DNA from: Channallabes apus
Taxonomy: Eukaryota; Chordata; Actinopteri; Siluriformes; Clariidae
DNA: 64,000 bases
NCBI GenBank assembly: GCA_030522415.1
Contig: JAMASW010000050.1
Coordinates: 40,998 to 104,997, forward strand
Direction: 5' to 3'
Shown piece after piece: positions 33,955 to 46,329 of the stretch. A program made the position numbers and the translations under genes. The notes under the pieces were generated by a model, which did no database searches, was not told the origin of the DNA, and saw only the letters and a program-made list of their open reading frames with translations. How positions within the stretch are numbered: the stretch's first letter is position 1; every line of letters starts with the position of its first letter.

Positions 33955-36041
33955 TAATTCAATTCAATTCAAATTGAGTTTTATTTGTATAGGGCTTTTA
34001 ACAATTGACATTGTCTCAAAACAGCTTTACACAATCAAAAGAATTATTTAAGTTTGTATGGAATGTGAATGTGTATGAATCAAAATGTTCAGATATTCCC
34101 TGGTGAGCAAGCCCGAGGGCGACAGTGGCAAGGAAAAACTCCCTGAGATGGTAATAGGAAGAAACCTTGAGAGGAACCAGACTCGACAGGGAACCCATCC
34201 TCATCTGGGTGAAACAGATAGCAGGAAATTATCTGCATTTATACAGTGTTAGGTTCAGCTATAATAGTTGATGTTAATTGATGTTATAATAGTTGATGTA
34301 AAATGGAGTCCAGTAGTTATTGGAGACTCAGATATACAGTACTTGTAGAAAGTTCCAGTCCTGAACTATCGAATTGTCAAGTCCTCAGAGAAACAGCTGA
34401 CAACACCAGTCGAGGCCAGAACCATCTTCTAAGTAGATAGAATCATCCCCAGACACCAGGCGCATCCTAAAGAGACACACGGGGCATCCATGCGATGAGA
34501 CCTCCAACCAGAAACCGGGCACCAGGATGGATCAGACAGGTCCGGAGGGCAGAGGGAGTCTGGATCACTGGCAGCTCAGGAACCACATGTGTAGCTCGAC
34601 AGAGAGAGAGAGAGAAAGAGTGAAAGGGGGAGACAGGGGGAGAGAGGAAAGAGAAAGAGGGGGAGGAAGAGAAGAGGAGGAGAGATTGCAATTAGGTATG
34701 GTCACAGTCACAATGTCTAATGTGAATGTATATTTACTGTAGAGTGCAAGCAGGGACTCCAGCAGGACTAACTATGACAGCATAACTAAAAGGGAGAGCC
34801 AGAAGGAAACACAAACATGAGGGCTCCCTGAGATGTAAAGCAAACAATCACCTCACTGTCAACAAACCTGAGTGATCAAATGAGACTGAGGAAGACAGCA
34901 TCTAAACATACCAGTTCACCATAATACTCTACGTCCATGAGTCCCCCAGATCTGCTCCTTTACCTTATGGCAAATCTATTTATAAAAATGCTTGGCTAAA
35001 TAAATAGGTTTTGAGCCTAGACTTAAACACTGAGACTGTGTCTGAGTCCCGAACACTATTTGGAAGACTATTCCATAATTTTGGGGCTTTGTAAGAAAAA
35101 GCTCTGCCCCCAGCTGTAGTTTTCATAATACGCGGTACTGATAAGCAGCCTGCATCCTTTGACCGAAGTAGGCGTGGCGGATCGTAAGACACTAGCAGTT
35201 CGCTCAGATACTGCGGGGCGAGACCATTTAATGCCTTATATGTCAAGAGTAGTATTTTAAAATCAATGCGAAATTTCACAGGGAGCCAATGCAGTGAAGA
35301 TAGGATAGGGGTGATGTGCTCATATCTTCTGGTTCTAGTGAGGACTCTCGCTGCTGCATTCTGGACTAGCTGAAGCTTGTTTATGCACCTAACTGAACAA
35401 CCAGACAGTAAGGCATTACAATAGTCCAACCTAGAAGTGATAAAAGCATGAACTAGTTTTTCTGCATCGTTTAGCGACAATATATTTCTTATTTTGGCGA
35501 TATTTCTGAGGTGAAAGAATGCTATCCTGGTGATATTATCTACATGAGCTTCAAATGAAAGGCTGGAATCTATAATCACGCCGAGGTCTTTTACTGTTGC
35601 ACTTGACGGAACAGAAAGGCCATCTAAAGTTACGGTGTGATCTAAGATTTTACTTCTAGCTGTATGCGGTCCTATGACTAGAACTTATCCGGATTAAGCA
35701 GAAGGAAGTTAATTAGCATCCAATTTCTTATGTCCTGCACACATTGCTCAACTTTAGTAAGATGATTTTTCTCATCAGGTTTTGTTGAGACGTATAGCTG
35801 TGTGTCGTCAGCATAACAATGAAAACTAATACCATGCTTACGGATTATGTTGCCCAGAGGAAGCATGTAAAGGGAAAAAAGCAGTGGGCCTAAAACTGAA
35901 CCCTGCGGAACGCCAAACTCCACTAGAGAACATAAAATCTCCAGCAATTAACACTTTGTCTACAGAAACGACCAGGTCTGAGATGAAATCCGTAAATTCA
36001 CTAAGAAATTCAGAATACGGCCCTGGAGGTCTGTAAATTAT
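33955..36041 (-). mobile_element. L2-type LINE, 3' part, internally deleted
   Basis: Read on the minus strand it starts in the endonuclease (IYRPPGPYSEFLSEFTDFIS), jumps at about 35935 into the reverse transcriptase, and ends in a 3' UTR with the TTTGAATTGAATTGAATT tail at 33955-33977, typical of this fish LINE group. The endonuclease-RT joint reads GDFM-FSSGV, where several hundred codons are missing. Its upstream half lies at 46330-47066, beyond the 10.3-kb insertion. A purine-rich run lies at 34600-34690. Confidence 0.8.
34980..35947 (-). pseudogene. L2-type reverse transcriptase, C-terminal half
   Basis: Two frames on the minus strand. The first (35947-35678) has [18 protein letters not shown] and [12 protein letters not shown], with the YADD catalytic box of RT domain 5, and ends at a stop after LLLNPDKF. 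The second (35579-34980, 199 codons) gives the thumb and C-terminal region: SRLDYCNALLSG, KLQLVQNAAARVLTRTRRY, HWLPVKFRIDFKILLLTYKA, KLWNSLPNSVRDSDTV. The break between the two and loss of most of the endonuclease and fingers make it inactive. Confidence 0.85.
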
Positions 36042-36909
36042 ACAGATGTCGCCATTAAAAACCTGCGTTTCGAGAAAAGGGATCCCGTGACTTGCCGCGG
36101 CTTTGCGCGGCTGCGTGCGGGAAGCTGTGAACATGCCCTTCATTACCTGTAGGGGGCAGTCGTGTTTCAGTCTGAAGTATTGTGTGTCTACTGAAGCCGA
36201 AAATGTGTGCAAATTAAACTGCGCATGCGTGTTTGGAGTCGCTATGCCGGCGCTGTGGATCAGTCGGTTGTGGATCATCACGGAGGTACAACACGGTGTG
36301 GCTGCTGCTGGAGTTTGTCGTGTTCGAGGTAAGTTTAGCTTTCTTTTTTGGATGTGATTCTCGCTTTCATGACTCCCAATTAATGTTCATCTTAATCTCA
36401 GGACGTACAATTAGCAATTTCAGTTTTTAATAGTGTGGAGATTCACAAAACACCGTTTTCGTGTAAAAACCTGAACCTACGGAGCCCCCATGGGTCCTGT
36501 GGTAAATAAATAAATAAATAAATAAATAAATATAATAATAACGAACCGAGCGCGCGGATTAATACACCGAGATGTGTGTTTCTTACCCCCAACCCGAGTG
36601 AAAACGGCGTCTTCAGACAAAGGCTCGCCAGTTAGATGCCATTTCTGAACAAACTGAGTCGTGTGTGTTAAAGCATTAAATGGTAAAAGAGCACTAGCAA
36701 TAAACGTTTTTTTTTCTGAAGCCGAACTTTATTAAAGAGTTACGAGTAAAGAACCTGTACATATGTTCATACAGTATTGACAGCAGCTCTAATTTACTGC
36801 GGTAAAGCCAGCCGCGGTTCAGAAAAACACGGTCAAGCCAGCCGCGATTGATTTTAGTGCGCGCGCATATTACAGCGATTACGGTAGTTTCATGAACAAC
36901 ACAGAGAGA

Positions 36910-37150
36910 ATGCCCCATATCTGAAAAATGCTGCAGTAAAATAGTTTCATATGTGGTGTGTATATAGTATGGGACGTCCTGAATAAGAACTGATCATTGT
37001 TGTTTTCTACTTATTAGAAATGGGGTCTTTATACCCCTTTAAAATGTAATAATGCCCCATATCTGAAAAATGCTGCAGTAAAATAGTTTCATATGTGGTG
37101 TGTATATAGTATGGGACGTCCTGAATAAGAACTGATCATTGTTTTTTTCT
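36910..37150. repeat. About 142-bp tandem repeat, 1.7 copies
   Basis: The inverted counterpart of the array at 31789-32165, with about one unit fewer. TGCCCCATATCTGAAAAATG occurs at 36911 and 37053. Confidence 0.9.
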
Positions 37151-37310
37151 ACTTTTTTTTTTTATCATATAATGTGTGTACATTATATGGGATAAAAACT
37201 GACCATGGCGTTTTATACTTACTAGAATTTATTTTTTCATAGGTCTCTGAAGTGAAATAAAGGCATTTTATTTAACTTTTTTTCCCCATTGTGAACATTT
37301 GTTTATTTGA

Positions 37311-37600
37311 CCTCACTTCCAAAGCAGACGTTAATCCTCATTATAGAAAACATTCATTGAAGAATAACTGCTACTTTTGAACAGTAAAACAAAATAAAAA
37401 TCAATTCTGGTATTTAGAAAGACTAAATACATTATTTTGTCTGTTTTCTACGAATTCTGCTGTAACTTATCTACATAAAACAATTATTTGAATGGTGAAT
37501 ATTTAAGAAAAATATTGTAACAGACAACCGTCAAAGTCACCAATAAATAACACGGATATTAAAGCAGAAATGCAAATAAATAAGCAAGTAAAAATTGACG
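37311..37600. other. Segment present only in the right copy
   Basis: About 280 bp between TTTATTTGA and GAGCATGTTG that the left copy lacks (junction near 31633). AT-rich, no coding potential and no clear termini. It is either a deletion on the left or an insertion here. Confidence 0.6.
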
Positions 37601-39308
37601 AGCATGTTGTATTATCTCTCAGTCCTGGGCGTCTAAATGAAAAGCGCTCTGAAAGCGCGTTGTCTCTGTGTCGGTCCTGAAACTACCGTAATCACTGTAA
37701 TATGTGCGCACACTAAAATCAATCGCAGCTGGCTTGACCGTGTTCTTCTGAACCGCGGCTGGCTTTACCGCAGTTCTAATTTGTCTAAATCGCATTGCAG
37801 ACAATAAAAATAAGTCGAGTCATCCTGTGACCCTACATGCTTAATCTTTGCACACATGATTCTTCCTTCTCACTTTTTCCTTAATCCCTCACTGTTCTAT
37901 CTTGTATTTTCTAACGGTGTCAGAAACTTTGTGTTAGTAGCACTGCTTGACGCCTTCCTCTTTTGTAATTTGCTTTGGATAAAGGCAAACTTACAAAAGA
38001 TGAAGAAATGCCTGAATGTAGTTGTACGAATAAAAGATTATGTAATGATACAATGTAAATATTTTCACAGAAACAAAGTGTAAAGATGAGACGTGAATCT
38101 GAAGAGGATCTCTTTGATGATTGCCTGGTAAAGCATTGTTTTCTTATTAATTATACAATTTATTAATACCTTGAATATAGTGTTTGTTGTATTGGACAGA
38201 AGCATACTGTATAAATGCAAATGAATATATAAATGAGTAATTATTGAACGAATTTTCATGTTTGGACTAACCCTTTAAATACAAACTCAGCATTCATCAT
38301 AGGATTTCCTGACACTGTAAAGCCATCTCATGCCATGTTTTACTGATGCAAGATAAAGCAATTTAACCCAAGTTTAACAATATGAAGTGATGGTCATTTT
38401 TTTATTATCATTTATTTTTATTATTATTTTTTTCTCAATGAAGTCAGCACAGGTTGAAGCAATACAGATTTTTTTGCTTCTCAAAATAAATGATTTATTT
38501 TCTTGTAAATTTTATGCAGGGGGACAGACGAAGTGACACCTTCTTAAAATCCTTGTCGTCCGTTGAAGGGGAAGAACCGGTTGGTGTATCCATAATCCTT
38601 GAAGGAGAGGCTATTTTCAGAAAGTTCTTCTAGAACTTGATGGGATTAAGCTATCACCAAAAGTGCAAGCTTTAAAGATGAAGTTATCATCTTAAAACAT
38701 TTGATTTGGCTTGACTACAAGTGTTTACATGTTGTGTTTACATGTTCAGCTTAAAATGTTTTCATGCATTAAGGTTTCAATGGCATACTTTTAAGTGCAC
38801 TAGTCCAGAGTGCTGATTTGAAAGTTGCAACTTCACTGCTTCAGAGGGCTATTACGTTTTAACGTTTATTCTACAGTTTGTTTAAAGTATTTTCTGCTGC
38901 ATTTTATTTCTAAATGAATGCTGTATTTTATTTATTTATTATTTTACACAATTTTGTTTAAAACAAGTATTTCAGGCCCTGGTGCCGTGCAGTTTTTTTC
39001 TATGGATGCAAAATTTAGCTGAATGCACTTTTATTAAAAAGACAACTTGGATCTAGACTGTGAATGTCACAAATATTTGGTAATGTTGGTGAATAAACTG
39101 TTTAATTATATTTTAGTTGTGTGATTTATGAAAGATATAGATGAAATAATTACTTAAGTTTCTTTCCAAAACATAAATTAGCAATGTTTACATTATTATA
39201 GGGAGTAATAGGTAGCAAACCTACGCCTTTGTGTGTGTGTGTATGTATATATATATGGAAATATAATTAATATTTTCGTGTTTAATTACAAAAAAAACAT
39301 TTTAATGG

Positions 39309-39602
39309 TTAGTGATTGTTGCAGACATTTACACTATTTTTGAGAACTATTAAGTTCTCCTTCAACGTGTCATAGCCGATAACTGCCCCTTTGAAGCCTT
39401 TGAATGGTGTTAAAAATACTTGCAAAACAAGTATTGCAGCCATACATTGGAGGGAACTTCTGAGGTGGTCAGTGATTGATGGCACGGTCGGTCGGAGGGG
39501 GTTGTGATCACACCTATAGATCTTTTGTTCTAGGCTATCGGTCAAATATCTCTCCACTTGGAAGCAAAAACATGCAAGGGATTTCAGCATCTCGACGCAC
39601 AT
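39309..39602 (-). CDS. Unrecognised conserved reading frame (right copy, 97 codons)
   Basis: It starts MCVEMLKSLACFCFQVERYL and continues LTDSLEQKIYRCDHNPLRP, SSLQCMAAILVLQVFLTPFK and VIGYDTLKENLIVLKNS. It lies on the strand opposite the SAMD3-like gene of the same element and is the uninterrupted version of the frame at 24883. There is no domain I can name and no obvious splice context. It could be part of a lost transposase or non-coding. Confidence 0.3.
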   Translation of the reverse strand: MCVEMLKSLACFCFQVERYLTDSLEQKIYRCDHNPLRPTVPSITDHLRSSLQCMAAILVLQVFLTPFKGFKGAVIGYDTLKENLIVLKNSVNVCNNH

Positions 39603-39929
39603 ACTAAGCTGTTTATAAAGTAGACACTGTTTGTTTTTTCATTTTGTAATCTTTCCCGTGTTTACCGTGTACTGTACAATGTATATTCATTTTTTAATGA
39701 ATTACTGTAAATAAACTACACATTCCGTTGATTTACCAGAAATGACTTTTCTGTTTTTTTTGTGTGTGCTAAACTAAACTTCAGGGTCAAAGTAATAGCG
39801 ATTTTATTTGAAAAGTATTATATATTTACAATGCTGATAAGTTCAAGCTTAGATTCATATATAAACTGCTTCAAAGTCTTTCCGTGACCGCTGAAATCCG
39901 ACAGACGCAGGGCTCAAGGGAGGTGTGTC

Positions 39930-39960
<31 letters not shown>

Positions 39961-40009
39961 ATGTGTGTGTGCGGGTTAGTGTGCCTGTCCTATTTCAGCG
40001 GATTTTTCC

Positions 40010-40115
40010 GCTACCGCAGATCAGTTTATCAACTTGTAATATATACATTTTAGGAATATATTAACATGTGCAGACATTTAAGGTTGCGCTGCCCTCTCTT
40101 GCCCCTGCGTAGAGC

Positions 40116-40153
<38 letters not shown>

Positions 40154-41760
40154 CTATCTATCTATCTATCTATTATATAAATACACATTTGGAATCTGCA
40201 TCTACATTTTCTGTTACAAGTATAGAATTAGGTTCAGCTGAGACTCATGATCAATGGTGTTAGGGTACTTATGTAGTGATAATTAGTTTCAGCCAGATCA
40301 TTAAACTAACAATGGACTATGACACTCTTGAGAGGGGATATGAAGGTGTTATTCATTTATTTATTCTCTACAAGGGTGCGAACTACAATACAGACCAAAC
40401 TATAACTCTCTCTTACTACTATGAAAATTCTAGACATAAACAAACAAAATACAGCTTTTTTTCCTCAGAGGTAAACGGAAAAGTGAAGTTGTTCAGCTGT
40501 TCACTGTCACTGCAGCTTCTTCAAAGTCTTCCCACTCCGTGACCACTGAAATCCGACACGACACCACGTTAGGCTACGTCTTGACTCATTTGTATACCGA
40601 CGGTGATTGGATGTTTCCCGAGGGCTCAGGGGAGTGTGTGTGTCTGTGTGTGTGTGTGTGTGTGTGTCTGTGTGTGTGTGTCTACAGTATGTGTACAAAA
40701 TACAGCTTTTTTTTCAGAGTTAAACGGAAAAGTGAAGATGTTCAGTGTCACTATGCAGATGTTACACTCAGTGGAGTTACCGAAATCATTGGTTTAGTCC
40801 TCATTGAGCTTTTGTTCCTCTTATGTGAGCATAAACAGTGAAACATTCCACAGGTTTAAAATACACCGCGGCCAAGTGAACCACGTTCCCGTCGAACGAA
40901 ACGAGGCATAATCGTGGTGTTTGCTTCGGTTATGACACACCATAGTTTATTACCTGCTGTGGTAGATCTGAATATTTATTCAAACACAATAATAAAGCTT
41001 TATATCCTCAGGAGGGCTCAGTACATTGTTTTAGCGATAGTTTCACGGAAGCGAGTTCAGAACTAATCTAACCAAACCAAAAAAAAAAATAGCTGAATAG
41101 TTTTGTTCTTCAGAAAAGATATCTGAAGTCACAGAGAGATCCTGCTCTGTAGAAGCTGCCTCAGTCTATTTGTGCAATTACTCCATCCCGCCCTTATCAA
41201 TGATAGTATAGTAATGATGTCGCTGTTGATTATCTGTTCTTGTGCTTTTGAAAAATAAATATTTTTTTCTAAGAACATGTAATAGGATGGTGTTTATTGC
41301 ATACATGTATGTTTTTTTGTAATAGGCAAGTATATCAAAATAATTTAACTGTTTAATAGACATGGGTGTTTTTTTTACAGATTCACTGTAAAACATGAAA
41401 ATAATAATAACCTATTTGTGAGGTAGAATTAACCCAACATTCCAGTTAAAATGAACCAACAAACCCCAAACATATGGGTAGAACATTTGAACCATTTATG
41501 TGGTAGAATTAACCCAGCATTATAGTTAAATATCACCTAGCATTTGGATTGAATATTTAACCCATCTTGCTGGGTTAAATTAACCCAGCATTTAGTTAGT
41601 CCTATATTTACCCAGCAGCTGGGTTAAAAACAACCCAGATTGTTTTTAACCCAGCATTTTTTAGGGTATATATATATATATGTATATATATATATACACA
41701 CACAGACATGCGTGTGTCATTTTAATTTAAATGAACATTTTAATCTGTGCATGGGCGTCA
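40010..41760 (+). repeat. Internal direct repeat, first copy
   Basis: From GCTACCGCAGATCAGTTTAT onward, 40010-40630 is over 95% identical by eye to 43673-44290. The shared part includes a GTG- or ATG-started frame (TMDYDTLERGYEGVIHLFIL) and a GT run. Further patches (CATTGTTTTAGCGATAGTTT at 41023 and 44308; CAGACATGCGTGTGTCATTT at 41704, resembling 44450) show that the second copy is the same block with about 1 kb removed. The MDYDTLERGYEG frame is unrecognised. Confidence 0.85.
41400..41665. repeat. AACCCAGC-rich subterminal repeats
   Basis: The motif AACCCAGCA and its complement TGCTGGGTT recur about eight times in 260 bp, ending ACCCAGCATTTTTTAGGGTA. Such arrays sit at the ends of some fish DNA transposons. 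Here only one side is seen. Confidence 0.6.
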
Positions 41761-43672
41761 CCTCGCACGTTCTGTAATGTTCCATTGTCTTTTAGAGCCC
41801 ATTACTAAAGCAGGTTACTAAAACCTGGCTTACTACCTATAAAAAATATTTCAATTTAACTCATGGGTCTCAATCACAGATGACACGACAAATTATATAC
41901 TCTGAAACGTTCATTTGAACATTTAAAATGTTAATACAAAAATACAAAAACATGAATACTAATGTTATCATGGTGTAAATTATTAACATTAGGTTAGGTC
42001 CTGCCCTTAATTAATTAATATTATAATTACTTTTACATAGTATAGTTACTGGACTGACATTACCAAAACTAGCTATTTGATTTAGCCTTTCTAAAATCAA
42101 CCCATATATCATTTATAATCAGAAAACATAAAACATATTATGATCTGTTCAACAGCCCATCTGTTTTAATTTAGTTTGTATTTTTTATTATTCATAAGAC
42201 AACCTTTCAGTTTTGTAAATATTTTAGTTATAGTGTGTTAAGTCTTACAGTTACTATAATATATATATATATATATATATAAACATAATATGATCTTTTT
42301 GAGTTATAATGTTTTTTTTTTATTATTCATAAGAAAACCTTTCAGTTTTGTAAATATTCTAGTTATAGTGTGTTATGTTTTTCTTTAGGTTAAACGGTTT
42401 TGAGAATTAGACCATCCAGCTTAGATAAATGTTATGTCATTGATAAAATCTGGATTAAGGATATTTTATAATATAATTATATATATATATTTTATTTTTT
42501 TTAGTTTCCCCCTGAGGGATTGCCACCTTATTGTGGTCTGGGGGTTTGCGTGCCTCAACACAATTCAGCAAATACAATACTGTTACTATACAGTAAGGCC
42601 AGGTAAAAACAGTGCTTGAACATGATGCGCCCCTCCCCCCACCCCGTGTTGTCTGGTCTAGAACGGCGCTGCCTCTGACCGTCTTTTGTCTTGTAAATGA
42701 GTATTCTCACTCACCTTCCAATCCCCCCAGCGCACACACTCTGTTTGTACTGTAAACTGTACTGTAACTGTGTTTGCTAGGGCACTTGGTTATACACAGT
42801 ACTTTAATGTATGGAACACTTACTTAACTTACTGGTTTGGTTTAAATATCGCTTATTACCTTATTCAACAAAATAAATTCATTATTAACGTATTGAAGTA
42901 TTTTAGTTAAGGACAAAAACTGTGCTTGTGTTTAGAACTGCTGAACAGCCGAAAACACGCACACACACCCATCCCCCCACCAAAAACACACACGCACACA
43001 CAGAGCAATTAACACCAGGAGTGGAAGGTGACAAACCTCAAGGGAGAATACCAAGTTTGTCGTTGCTCTTTTGGAGTTCTTAAAACCCAAAACATTTATT
43101 TATACTGAGAAAAAATTATTATGGGTCACAATCACAAACACAAATACATATAATCAAGTGTTTAACTGGTTTCATTTGTTTCTATGATCAATAATTATTA
43201 TTTTCAGCCCAACTCTTTCACTATTTAAAACAAAGTTGTGTCCCATTTTTTGCCCATTGAAGTTGTTGGTTCAACTAAACAATTTTTAAATACCCAAACA
43301 ATCCCCCAAAATTAAAACACGCAAAACATGACTTTAACAATTCAATTTATTCTTCCAAAACTAGTCAAAGTTAAAACAGTAATTAATATAAAACAGATGA
43401 ATACATGTTGTCTTTTTGCTTAAAGTTCATTAAACAACCCGGATACACCAGCTGCTTATAAGTCTCTATCTATAGTCCTTTTACATTAAAATAAAAAAAA
43501 AATTCAAATATCAAAACTATTACATATTTGTTATTAATAATGTTATTACTTAACAGTTTAAGTCTTTGTTTCCCCCAAAGTACTGTATCAGACATTTTGC
43601 AGTTCTATGTTCAGAATATACAGTAGACCTGATCAAACATCATTCTAAAGCTGTCGGACTGTGACGTCATCG

Positions 43673-44490
43673 CTACCGCAGATCAGTTCATCAACTTGTA
43701 ATATATACATTTTAGGAATATATTAACATGTGCAGACATTTAAGGGTGCGCTGCCCTCTCTTGCCCCTGCGTAGAGCCTACACACACACACATCTATCTA
43801 TCTATCTATCTATTATATAAATACACATTTGGAATCTGCATCTACATTTTCTGTTACAAGTATAGAATTAGGTTCAGCTGAGACTCATGATCAATGGTGT
43901 TAGGGTACTTATGTAGTGATAATTAGTTTCAGCCAGATCATTAAACTAACAATGGACTATGACACTCTTGAGAGGGGATATGAAGGTGTTATTCATTTAT
44001 TTATTCTCTACAAGGGTGCGAACAACAATACAGACCAAACTATAACTCTCTCTTACTACTATAAAAATTCTAGACATAAACAAACAAAATACAGCTTTTT
44101 TTCCTCAGAGGTAAACGGAAAAGTGAAGTTGTTCAGCTGTTCACTGTCACTGCAGCTTCTTCAAAGTCTTCCCACTCCGTGACCACTGAAATCCGACACG
44201 ACACCACGTTAGGCTGCGTCTTGACTCATTTGTATACCGACGGTGATTGGATGTTTCCCGAGGGCTCAGGGGAGTGTGTGTGTCTGTGTGTGTGTCTATG
44301 TGTGTGTGTCATTGTTTTAGCGATAGTTTCAAGGAAGCGAGTTCAGAACTAATCTAACCAAACCAAAAAAAAAAAAAACATCCGAAGCTTCAAATAGAAT
44401 GAACGAACTAATGAAATTGATATATATGTAATTGATATACTGTATACACAGACGTGTGTGTGTCATTTTAATTCAAATGAACATTTTAAT
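43673..44490 (+). repeat. Internal direct repeat, second copy
   Basis: A shortened direct copy of 40010-41760. The CA and TCTA runs are shorter than in the first copy, and the part corresponding to about 40670-41020 and most of 41090-41690 is missing. Confidence 0.85.
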
Positions 44491-46317
44491 GCTTTCTGGT
44501 ACACTTATCAACTTATCCACATAAACTTATCAACACATACTCTCCGTGCACGCACATACAATCTCTAAAAAAGTAAAATTAATAACATACATATACAAAT
44601 AAACAAAAATATAAACGTCTATGTATATTGAAGTTTACGGTGAACGCAGAGTCGGCTAAGCACATGTGATGACGCGCGCGCCCTCACCTCTTGTTACGAC
44701 TGCCTATTTGGCCAAAAAATAATTGAACGATATGCCTGGTCCTGGAAAGAGACAATAAATATATATATTTTTTATACATTTATTGCATTGTTTGTTGTTT
44801 ACAGTCAAGCCATCAACATACAATAAAATGTAAACATGAGATCTAAACTAAAAACTGTGCTCCCTGTGCTGGTGCTGGCAATATCATCTCTTTGTTCTGC
44901 TGTCTCCGGCTCCCTCCCTGGTCCTGAACCGTACCATACATACCAGATCAAGAACTTGAAGATGAAGATTATATCTCTGGTCTTCTCTTTGACGGGTTCC
45001 TCCCTAGTTTCTGATGATCTCAATTAGTTTGTAGTGTTGCTTGTCCAAGGAAACCAGTAATCTTGCTTGAAGTGGAGCAGATAATTCTCAGAAACTCATT
45101 ACTGATCTTTAAAAAAAAAAAAAAAAGGTAAAAACAAAAATTGGACTGGCTCAAGTTCTTATGTTAGCAAATCTTAATTACAGTGTGTATAAAGTATAGA
45201 AAGCAGTACACTACAAACAGCACTCACTCCAAATTAGCTTGTTCTATGTTTACGTCACTTTCCTATAAATTTTTACATCGTTAACCAACGGTACTTAAAT
45301 ATAATTATTTTCTTCGGCGCCGCTGACTTACTGTATAAACTCCGGTGTTTTTGAAAATCACCACGTTAGTTAGCTAATGCTAATGCAGGTAATATAGGTG
45401 GTTTTAGCTACAGTAGCAAACACGGACACAAAACTCAATCTACAAAGTAGTTGTTCCTGACATAAATCATGAATTTGCTCATAGAAGAGATACATTTAAC
45501 ATAGAAATGACATGAGTTTGCTTTCTTACCTGGTTTAAAGGAGTTTTCTTTGAGAATCTCCACCCGCATGTGATTCAGTCCGTGAAAATGCTGCGTCATG
45601 AGACACGGTTTGAAGCAGAAATGTCCTTTGTGAATGGATTAGATTTAAGTTTAATCAGGGGCTTTAACTAACAGTAACTGAAATACAGGTTCTGATATCC
45701 TTCCTTACTTGTTTCAACGTCATGCTCCGGTTTGAGGCGGAAATAAAATTATACCGGCAAAACTATGGTCTAAAGACTGCGCATGCGCAAATCACACTCA
45801 ACCTAATAAGAGTACCTTGATCAAAATGAAATATTTCACTTTGGTTTCCTGCTGTAAACAGCATTATACTTAAAAAAAAAAAAAAAAAAAAAAAAGATTC
45901 ACCCATAAGCATAAATTAGACACTTCAGTTAAAAAGAGCAAATTATTTTTTTTACTAATGGAATGAGAAAAAAAACACATTAAACTAGGTTTACTTTTTT
46001 CAGTGGATCCCTCAATAATTTCTGTCTCCTTTGCCTGTGTTTGATAATGTGAAGCACATATACACTCATTCATCATGAAAGATCTATTATAAAACAAAAT
46101 AAAATTCATGTTCGCTTCAGCACTGTTCTTCCGCGTCCTTACATTCATTGTTGTACTTGGTCCGGCTTTTAGATAAAGTCCTTCCATGCGCCATCTGGCG
46201 GATATTCAGTGAAGCGCAACACATTTATTTAAAATTCCCGAATGTTGCCTCCGGCAAGACGCGGCACGCCGCACGCTAAATTGCGGCATCCCGCGGGAAA
46301 ACACGCAGGGTTTTAAG
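44491..46317. other. Right part of the large element, no recognised gene
   Basis: AT-rich DNA with an A-run of 24 at 45871. A frame at 44836-45027 starts like a signal peptide but has no support. The last 130 bp before the terminus are GC-rich (AAGACGCGGCACGCCGCACG), similar in composition to the left end. Confidence 0.4.
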
Positions 46318-46329
46318 GGCGACATCTGT

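Larger units (their letters stand above)
36133..38695 (+). pseudogene. Three-exon SAMD3-like gene (right copy, broken)
   Basis: Same exons as the left copy: 36133-36328, 38071-38127 and 38520-38695. Exon one begins MPFITCRGQSCF but has lost one of two GTACA units near 36287, which shifts the frame. Exon two is intact (KQSVKMRRESEEDLFDDCL, same splice sites). The last exon has a 10-nt and a 52-nt deletion relative to the left copy, both frameshifting, and the central ILQECGN part is gone. The copy is decayed while its inverted partner is open. Confidence 0.75.
36042..46329 (+). mobile_element. Right copy of the ACAGATGTCGCC element, inserted in an L2 LINE
   Basis: The left end is ACAGATGTCGCCATTAAAAA (36042 onward) and the right end, read inward on the minus strand, ACAGATGTCGCCCTTAAAAC (46329 leftward). 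Both continue to CCTGCGT-like sequence. The left flank is L2 endonuclease from IYRPPGP on. The right flank, after 27 extra bp, is L2 endonuclease up to SNISVFTVSI. The two L2 parts are on the same strand and abut, so the 10.3-kb block reads as an insertion. It holds a three-exon gene near the left end, a conserved frame on the other strand, an internal direct duplication and CCCAGC-rich repeats. No recognisable transposase is seen. The superfamily is unknown. Confidence 0.6.

Noticed and set aside
24827..44490. A tandem array of host genes
   Set aside because: The repeated blocks are inverted, share element termini and contain mainly non-coding repeats. Transposon copies explain them better.
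44836..45027. Signal-peptide-like frame MRSKLKTVLPVLVLAISSL
   Set aside because: Short, no splice sites, no family, located in AT-rich interior of the large element. The minus strand is equally open.
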